Of a stretch of 64,000 nucleotides of DNA, positions 57,135 to 64,000 are shown piece after piece; the first letter of the stretch is position 1, and every line of letters begins with the position of its first letter. This stretch comes from Myoxocephalus aenaeus (Eukaryota > Chordata > Actinopteri > Perciformes > Cottidae). The translations under genes and the position numbers were made by a program. Location: contig JBAMJR010000011.1 of the NCBI GenBank assembly GCA_038501785.1, positions 2,065,001 to 2,129,000 of the forward strand. Reading direction: 5' to 3'. The notes under the pieces were generated by a model. That model did no database searches. It was not told where the DNA came from and saw only the letters and a list, made by a program, of their open reading frames with translations.

Positions 57135-57385
57135 GAAGAAGCACTTTGATCTGTTTACCTAAATAAAAGTAGCAATACTGCCTTGAAAATCTTACTTCAG
57201 TAGTATAAAAATACACGTGAACTAACTGAAAGTAAAAGTACTCATCATGCAAAAATGTATATTTTGTGTTATTAATCTAAATCTTCAAAGTAACTAAAGT
57301 TATCAATTCCATGCAGTTAAGTATAACATAAGTAACGTTCAGTACCTCAACAAAGTGCATTACTTGAGTAAATGTACTGCACATC
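57135..57385 (+). repeat. diverged teleost repeat (gtaaaagtactcat / ttacttgagtaaatgtact family)
   Basis: gaaagtaaaagtactcatca, tcaaagtaactaaagttatc and gcattacttgagtaaatgta are characteristic phrases, in the expected order, of an abundant fish repeat I recognise; the preceding gtggaagaagcactttgatc also fits its start. Non-coding, clearly decayed. Confidence 0.65.
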
Positions 57386-57836
57386 TAGAGAATGAAGAGT
57401 TGAACAGTTTCATTGGGAGAGTGAATCAAGAACAAAGGGAAAGAGGATATTGATGCCAGTAGGAAACAGAAGATCCTTCCAGGAAAGAAATATCACTCTT
57501 GATGACTGACCCATTTTCATAATGACCTGATGAAATAAAATCTAATAACCAGATAGGTTCTGAGATGTTTTGGGGGGCTGAAGTGAGGGGCTCTTGAGAG
57601 ATCAAAGACAGGGAGGAAGGACGACAGTGGGGGGAGAAAATAAATGCAAACAAAGACAAGTTTAGAAATGTGCACCTGTTACAGATTTGACTAGAAACTA
57701 AAAACAACAACAAGAGTGTGGAGAAAAGAAAAACAGGCTTTCTGACAAAGTTCTGCTACACAACCCACAGTGCAATTATTTAGTCTGAGACTTAATTCAT
57801 GTGGACCAAATAGTTTCCACACTGGCTACGTATGGG

Positions 57837-57860
57837 ACACACACACACGCACACACACAC

Positions 57861-57895
<35 letters not shown>
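57837..57895 (+). repeat. (CA)n with CACACACG variants
   Basis: 59-base CA repeat with two G substitutions in intron 1. Confidence 0.95.
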
Positions 57896-57898
<3 letters not shown>

Positions 57899-58244
57899 TG
57901 TATTCCTACATTGAACTCTCCTACTGATAGGAGTAAAAAACAACATGCCGTGATGCGTGGTTACTCGCCATTGTTCATTGTCTCATTTCTTTTTAACAAC
58001 TCTCTTCTTGTTGATACATTAATTTACTTAAATTGACTCAACTATACTTCACAATGAAATGTATTCATGCAAGGAGAGGAATTACAATCTAATGTAAAAA
58101 CTATTGCACTCTTCAGTTTGCATTGACAGCAAACACCAGAAACAATGAATTAACACAGGAAACGGGAACAGACATCAAAATAAAAATTAATTATGGCTTC
58201 TTACTAATATGTGATCAAATATAATTGCAAATGAAAAAAAACAG

Positions 58245-58246
<2 letters not shown>

Positions 58247-58309
<63 letters not shown>
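58247..58309 (+). repeat. (AT)31 microsatellite
   Basis: 63-base uninterrupted AT repeat; self-complementary and prone to cruciform extrusion. Confidence 0.95.
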
Positions 58310-58311
<2 letters not shown>

Positions 58312-59803
58312 TGTGTTTGTTACTATCCGGTCTCAAATAAAGGCCTGGTTCTAGAAAATGATAAAAAACAAGCTTCCTACACTTCCAGCTGTGGTAGCTA
58401 TGAGAGAACAAAACATATAAATCAGTGAAGCTAGACTCAGCTAAAAAGGTCAAAGTATTCCTCAGTTACAGTAAAAAATAAAAGGTCCTGATCACTATCA
58501 ATGTGTATATGATACATTTATCCAGATACATTGTGAATCTAGCATAAGTAGCTCACAGCTAACAAGCTAGCTAACATCTGTGTTAAATTTAAGGAGCTGT
58601 TCTTGTTTTTCCGAGAATTGCTGGCTAATGTTACAACAGTTAGCTCCACATGAAGTCTGTACGATACGTTATGATTAATGTATCCGCCTTCATTACAGTT
58701 ATATCACTTTACTTCTTTATTCTTCTTCATTAGTACATGGCTGCATGTGAGCGGGCGTGTATGCACAGGCCCGCTCACAAATGTGTATAGGCATATAAGC
58801 ACATTCCGCTTCTGTTTATGTTGTTGCACTACGAAGAGACGTATGGTAAAATACATCCCCAGAGGGCGGGTGGAGCCATGTGAGTGGACACAACTGGCAG
58901 CAAGAGCTACTAGAAACAAGCGCTCTTCTCCTACTAGCCTAGGGGAAGAAATACCACCTCCTGGACCGGCTGAATAAAAACAAACTGGAGCCAATGCACT
59001 GCATAATTTAAAGAAGCATGATTTACAAGGTCAGAATACTTTTGGGGTGCATTACGCTACTTGCACACATTCAATTTATCGAAACAGAATGAACCCTTAA
59101 TGTCAGTATGACTGGCTATGACTGGTAATAAGTGTCATTCTTCCTCCATCATTAAGTGAAGGGTCTTCCACATACTAACCGTATGAGATCCCTCAGCACT
59201 GAAGCCGCTTTTTTAAATGATATATAAAAAATGTTTTTAAAGGGCCTTAATGTACAATGAATTTAAAGTGTTTGTACTAGGACTCACATTTCAGGCATTA
59301 CATTTATATTCACAAATCTAATTATGCAAAAATATATAGAGTAAATATCTAATTTACATTCATTAACACTCAAGCAAACCAAACACAGCGTCCGTGTTTC
59401 ACAAACATGTCAAGCTGAGCTCACGTCAGCTGAATAGGCATCAGGTTTCCTCCCTGTGCCGTCTAAACATCGGAAACCTCTTCTATTCAGATTCATGAGC
59501 CGATCATTGCTGTGTGCAGAAGCGCAAGTGTGAGAGCTTTCAAGAAAAAAAGACAGACACAGAGAGCGAGAGAGAGAGAGTTCCCCAAGGACACTCACAC
59601 GTTTCTGGTATGTAAATGATGAGAGGCTTTGCTGATGTGAGTATGAGGAAAGGGAGCGCAGTGTTTCTGTTTTTAACGACAGCTCCTCTCTTCCATTTGG
59701 CATCCCTGCTACACTGGTCAATCAAAACCCAGGTTTGGGACCTCATTAAACTGACAATATCCATGTATTCACATTCCAAGGGTGAGTGAAATGACAGTGT
59801 TTG

Positions 59804-59810
<7 letters not shown>

Positions 59811-59873
<63 letters not shown>

Positions 59874-59899
59874 CATATACATACATACATACACACACA
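59811..59899 (+). repeat. compound (AT)25 - (CATATA)n - (CATA)n - (CA)n repeat
   Basis: A graded compound microsatellite: (AT) to 59860, then hexamer, tetramer and finally CA units, ending against the left inverted repeat at 59897. Confidence 0.93.
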
Positions 59900-60183
59900 G
59901 GAGACAAGCCCCGTCTACAAAGTATCTATAGTTTTATTGAGTCCTATTTTCTTCTGGTCTGTACAAACTACGTAGATTTTTGACGTGTTACAGTTTGCTC
60001 TTTAGCACTTTTTACACAGAGACTTCCCAATACTGCCATAAAGAGCCCCCATTTATCCGGCATTGTTTTTTACCCTGAACCAAACTACGGCGGCAGAAAC
60101 CTTCAGACCCAGCATGTGATTTTAAATAAAGAGGTGTAACACAACAGTGCTATGTAGTGCTGCCATGTTGGCGAGAGATAGAG

Positions 60184-60277
<94 letters not shown>

Positions 60278-60918
60278 CTCAAATCAACCCTATCATAGAT
60301 GCAGGCAATGGGGGGGGGGGGGAGAAACCAACTCAATGCTACCTGTTCACAAACACACACAGGTTCCCGTTCCCACAGAGCTCAGTATCAGTCTAAGAGT
60401 TCCTTCACACAGACCAAATAACAGTCGGAATAATCTTTCTAGAAAAGGTAAGAGGCTTATTCACACGATCGTCAACATCACCAAACAGAGTAGGTTTACG
60501 GCTGCTGATTAAGTTCTGAATCCAAATACAGTTATACCTGATCCATGAATGAACTCCCTCAAGACCAAACTAAATTCACACACATTGGTGGTGTATAAGT
60601 TGTAAGATTTTTAAGTTTGTTCTGCCAAGTGTGGAAAAGTGTTCAAATCTGCCCGTACACTGCACAGATGTTGTTGCGAACATTAGACGTTTTAATTAGT
60701 GCGTTATAATGTAAAAAAGGGGACAACACATCGGCATTGACACTAAACGCGGATATCTTAAGAAGATTTCACGTGTCTATATGTAAATATGGAACTTCAC
60801 TTGAAAAAGAAAAAAGATATAATGTTCTCGAATATTTCACGAACAGTTATTCACATAGGAATAAGCAAGTTCCAGAAAATTTTGAGAACTGAATGTGTAG
60901 ACGGGGCTTGTCTCCTGT
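59897..60918. mobile_element. candidate non-autonomous DNA transposon with 23-base TIRs
   Basis: 59897-59919 (starting acaggagacaagccccgtct) reappears as an exact reverse complement at 60896-60918. The 1022-base unit between the outer ends has no transposase-like frame and contains a (CA)45 tract and a G13 run. No clear target-site duplication was found; the left flank is microsatellite, which could have erased it. A cag…ctg end would suit hAT-like elements, but the family is unassigned. Confidence 0.55.
60186..60322 (+). repeat. (CA)45 tract and G13 run
   Basis: CA repeat at 60186-60275 and a 13-base G homopolymer at 60310-60322, both inside the candidate TIR element. Confidence 0.95.
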
Positions 60919-63102
60919 TCAGCTGCCAAGAGATGCCAGCAGCAGCCCCAGCTGGCTGACGGTGCCAACACCAGGGCGAGACAGACTGAGAAAAGCTGGC
61001 ATGGCACCAGGCAGCCAACCCTGGCAGTGAGCATGCATTCTGGGAAAAAAGAAAAAGATGTGCCCGAGAGACAGAAGTTTGGAAGGATAGGAGAGTTTCT
61101 TGTAGAAAGAGTCAACTGGGCTTCTGTTGGAGAAAGACACACACAAATGTCTAAATAGTCAAGGAGACCTGCTTGCAATACCACTGGCTGAATATTAGAC
61201 CTCTCAACTGGACCACCAGTGCTGATTTCAGTGGGCAGTGGGTACACAAACACATACACATTGCAATAACTCTCAAAATCATATCGGACACCGGAGTAAA
61301 CTAAGACTGGACGCAAACACGTTCGTCGTCATAGGCAGGAAATCCGGGGTGTTATTGACATGCCAGCAGGGGAAAATGTGTTAACCACCGAAACCTCTCC
61401 TAATACTCGTCTTGCATTACTTGAGTCAGTCCAGATCAAATAAGCAACTCGTGTGGCAGAAACATTACCGAGCTCAGAGACACTGATAGCCAAACACAGC
61501 TGCAGCCGCTCCATACATGCAGAGTCTGTTTATGTGAGAAATCTGTGTGTATAGTTAGAGATAGAGATAGTGTAAGAGTGTGACTTGAGGTGTTTACATG
61601 CGTTTGGAACACTAAAAAGTGTCTGAAGCCATCTACCCATTTTTTTCCCCCCTCTCACACTCAACACCCCGACACTCCTGTCTGCCTCCCAATTAGCAAG
61701 CTGTATCACATTTATCCCTCTTGCCTTTTCTTCTGCGAGAATGAAAAGGCGCTGCATCTCTTTTCATCTTCCGAGCCAGCCTCGTCTTACGGAGACACAG
61801 AGGCAGAATGTCCAAACGCCAACTCATTAGATCAGGTCACTTCCTGACTTATCTTCAAAGGCTGTGAACCAGCATAAGACAAAAGGCACAGGACAGTTTC
61901 ACATTCAACCAACGGCAGACACAATTACACCGAGAGATGGGAATATGGAGCAGAGAAGATGAGAAGATGAGGATGGGGAAGATTGACCAAATGCAGTCTG
62001 CACTACCGTTCCTAGTTTTTGTTTCTGACTGCTGAGACCTCAAGGCAAAACGGGAATCCAAAAGAAAGGATGATGATGGTGTGTTAATCTATCTTCCTAT
62101 AATATTATATCATACGGTTATTTCCGTTTTAAAAAGGATGTGAACCGCATGTGCATGCATGCAGTGTACGTAAATGGTCATGTGATATGCGTTTTCAGGC
62201 GTGTTTGCGTTGATGGAGATTAGCTCTAAAACGGTGCGAGAACTCTCAAATGTACAAAGATCTTTTTTTTTTTTTTTTAAAGCATTTGTGTTGATGTAGT
62301 GTAATGTACCTATGTTCTTCTAGCTCTATATGACTAATATGAGCTACACAGTAAGTTGCTTGTCTATCTATCAAATACACCAACTCTATATCCGTGTTCA
62401 AGCTGCCAGAGTTCAAAGCTCCTCTGCCGTTAATTTGAAGCACCAAACTATCATACAACTTTAAATCTCAGCATCCATTGAACTGACATAAATAGTGGCT
62501 AGATATGTTGTGTTAATCATTACTGACTGCACCTTTAACCAGCTGATGTCATTTGGTTTGTGAAGGTCCGTGAGGAGAGAAGTCAGACCAACCTCGACAA
62601 CCTTGTGACCCCAGAGTCTGAGAGGCGGCATGTAATTCCTCACAATCAGAGACAAAGATACAAACCGCTGTAACAGTGTGCGTTTTGGGTGTCTGTATAT
62701 AACATCATAATATGATATACCTGCTATTTATTCTCTCCCAGTCTTCCCTGACAGTCTTAACAGCCTTCTGCCTCAAGGAAGAACCCCGAAGCATACCAAA
62801 ACATATTGACAGTCAGATCTTCGCCGCTGAAAATGAACCTATGCGAATACAAAAATACTGCAAACAGGCATAAAAACGTGGATGAAAATTTTTGACACTT
62901 TTTGGAAACAGTGCTTCTCAACAACTGTGAAGTTTGGGTTTACTGCCAGTTTATGTATGCAACATAGAGCCCTGAGAGAGAAGCATAAACAGAGAGAGAG
63001 AAAAAAGAGGCATGAAAAGCAGTCTGATCTGCTTCTCCACAGCATGAGCTCCAACTTTCTCCTCATTGAGAATGCAAAGCCCCTTCTCCAGGAGAGAGAG
63101 TG

Positions 63103-63105
<3 letters not shown>

Positions 63106-63185
<80 letters not shown>
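63106..63185 (+). repeat. (TG)40 microsatellite
   Basis: 80-base TG repeat in intron 1, preceded by a short GA run. Confidence 0.95.
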
Positions 63186-63186
<1 letters not shown>

Positions 63187-63534
63187 GGGGGCCTTACAAA
63201 TGCATGTTTTCTGAGGGAGGGAACTGGTCCCTCTACTATGCTTGGCTTTCCAGTCTGGTATTTTGCTCGCTGCCCCCTTGCCTTCCCCACAAGCCGCCGC
63301 CCCTTTCCTTTCCCTTCTTTCGCTCTTTCAGGGAGAGTTCATTTTGAGTGTTGCCCATTGTGGCGGGTGAAGGGACTGACTTGCTAAGGGGTGGCCTTGG
63401 GTCCCTTGGCTCACACTGGCAGGTCAGCCCTGTTGGAGCTAACTAAGTAACACTGGCAGGAATCTGGACAAAACACAAAGCCTGGATCACCAATAAAGAT
63501 CCTTTTCACTCTTTCATTGAGTGCATTTGTCATC

Positions 63535-63536
<2 letters not shown>

Positions 63537-63583
<47 letters not shown>
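63537..63583 (+). repeat. (TG)23 microsatellite
   Basis: 47-base TG repeat 350 bases after the previous one, followed by a (GA)n run near 63633-63652. Confidence 0.95.
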
Positions 63584-63584
<1 letters not shown>

Positions 63585-63782
63585 TAAAGACAATGCTGAA
63601 GGGGAAATTCATTTGAAATGAATGGGAGAGAAAGAGCGAGAGAGAGAGAGAGAGGGGAGAATGAGCTGATTAGACAGCCAGTTAATTAGTTCTCCTCTTT
63701 AATAAGTAAAGCACAGCGTTAGCTACTTTCACTGAAAACCTGGAGGGTTGGTGCACAGGGCTCATTTCAATACATAGAAAAT

Positions 63783-63988
63783 TCGAGCTGAAAGGATTAG
63801 TTGATTAATCAGCAAAATGAATCTATAACCGTTTTGATAAGCGATTAATCGTTTCAACTTCTTCATGGTACTGAAATGCCAAATATTGGTGGTGAGGATT
63901 TGATCAGGTTTCCCTTTTTTATGTCATCAAGGGAATATCTATAAAAATACTGTAACTTCAGATTAATCAATAATAATTAGTTGCATGT
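63783..63988 (+). repeat. teleost repeat (gattaatcg family)
   Basis: gagctgaaaggattagttga, ataaccgttttgataagcga, ttaatcgtttcaact, gaaatgccaaatattggtgg and a closing cagattaatcaataataatt ending ttagttgcatg match in order a widespread fish repeat with attagtcgattaatcg-type ends. Much of the middle is missing. Relative of the copy at about 22725-22965. Confidence 0.75.
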
Positions 63989-64000
63989 CTAGAGAAGAAA

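Larger units (their letters stand above)
43984..64000 (-). other. cachd1: cachd1 intron 1 (partial, runs off the window)
   Basis: 20 kb with no exon I can support on either strand. The first exon, with start codon and signal peptide, was not found, and there is no GC-rich promoter-like block, so it probably lies beyond 64000. Contents: (CTAC)5 at 44866-44885, GA runs (49729-49749), G35 (55274-55308), Z-DNA-type tract (56947-56990), teleost repeats (about 57135-57385, 63783-63988), (TA)n at 58247-58309, a candidate TIR element (59897-60918) and long CA/GT tracts. The rest is AT-rich and unassigned. Confidence 0.75.

Noticed and set aside
43984..64000. Search for the signal-peptide exon or a CpG-island promoter of cachd1
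   Set aside because: No GC-rich block and no minus-strand frame with a hydrophobic leader joining in phase 0 to exon 2 was found; the exon is probably beyond the window.

Overview
The window is a piece of a ray-finned fish (probably percomorph teleost) nuclear genome. The evidence is one vertebrate gene split into many short exons with GT-AG introns, very dense (CA)n/(GT)n, (TA)n and (GA)n microsatellites, and several interspersed repeats of types I recognise as common in teleosts. There is no operon structure, no bacterial or viral gene, no CRISPR array and no recognisable tRNA or rRNA gene.

The only gene I can support is cachd1 (VWFA and cache domain-containing protein 1, an alpha2delta-like membrane protein), on the minus strand. 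Twenty-six coding exons run from 43983 (the first seen) down to the stop codon at 1565-1567. I number them 2 to 27 on the assumption that the gene has the usual vertebrate 27 exons. All splice junctions join in phase: the exon lengths sum to 3693 bases, or 1230 codons plus stop, with no frameshift or premature stop. The exon with the start codon and signal peptide was not found, so intron 1 probably runs from 43984 past the window end.

Protein layout in window numbering (residue 1 = first codon of exon 2): N-terminal VWA_N-like ectodomain (exons 2-5), VWA domain with a degenerate MIDAS (exons 6-9), first Cache region (exons 10-12), second Cache region (exons 15-19), Cys-rich juxtamembrane segment (exons 20-23), one transmembrane helix (exon 24), and a cytoplasmic tail with a basic patch and a His-rich C-terminus (exons 24-27).

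Non-coding layout: 1-1564 is the 3' UTR side. Intron 26 (1816-6737) carries a teleost repeat and two GT microsatellites. Introns 9 to 25 are mostly short. Intron 8 and intron 4 share an almost identical 255-base block. Intron 3 holds a 79-base near-perfect hairpin and a LINE fragment. Intron 2 holds a (CCCA)n/(CA)n compound repeat. Intron 1 (43984-64000) holds no recognised gene, but has a 35-G homopolymer, a Z-DNA-type tract, degraded teleost repeats, and a candidate roughly 1-kb element bounded by exact 23-base inverted repeats.

The most interesting signals are the intron-to-intron duplication, dinucleotide tracts starting at about intron position +13 behind two consecutive exon donors (with a CA-rich run behind a third), the hairpin, the TIR-bounded element, a NAGNAG acceptor before the transmembrane exon, and a Ser-rich insertion after the VWA domain. 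I see no evidence for a wholly new multi-gene system.
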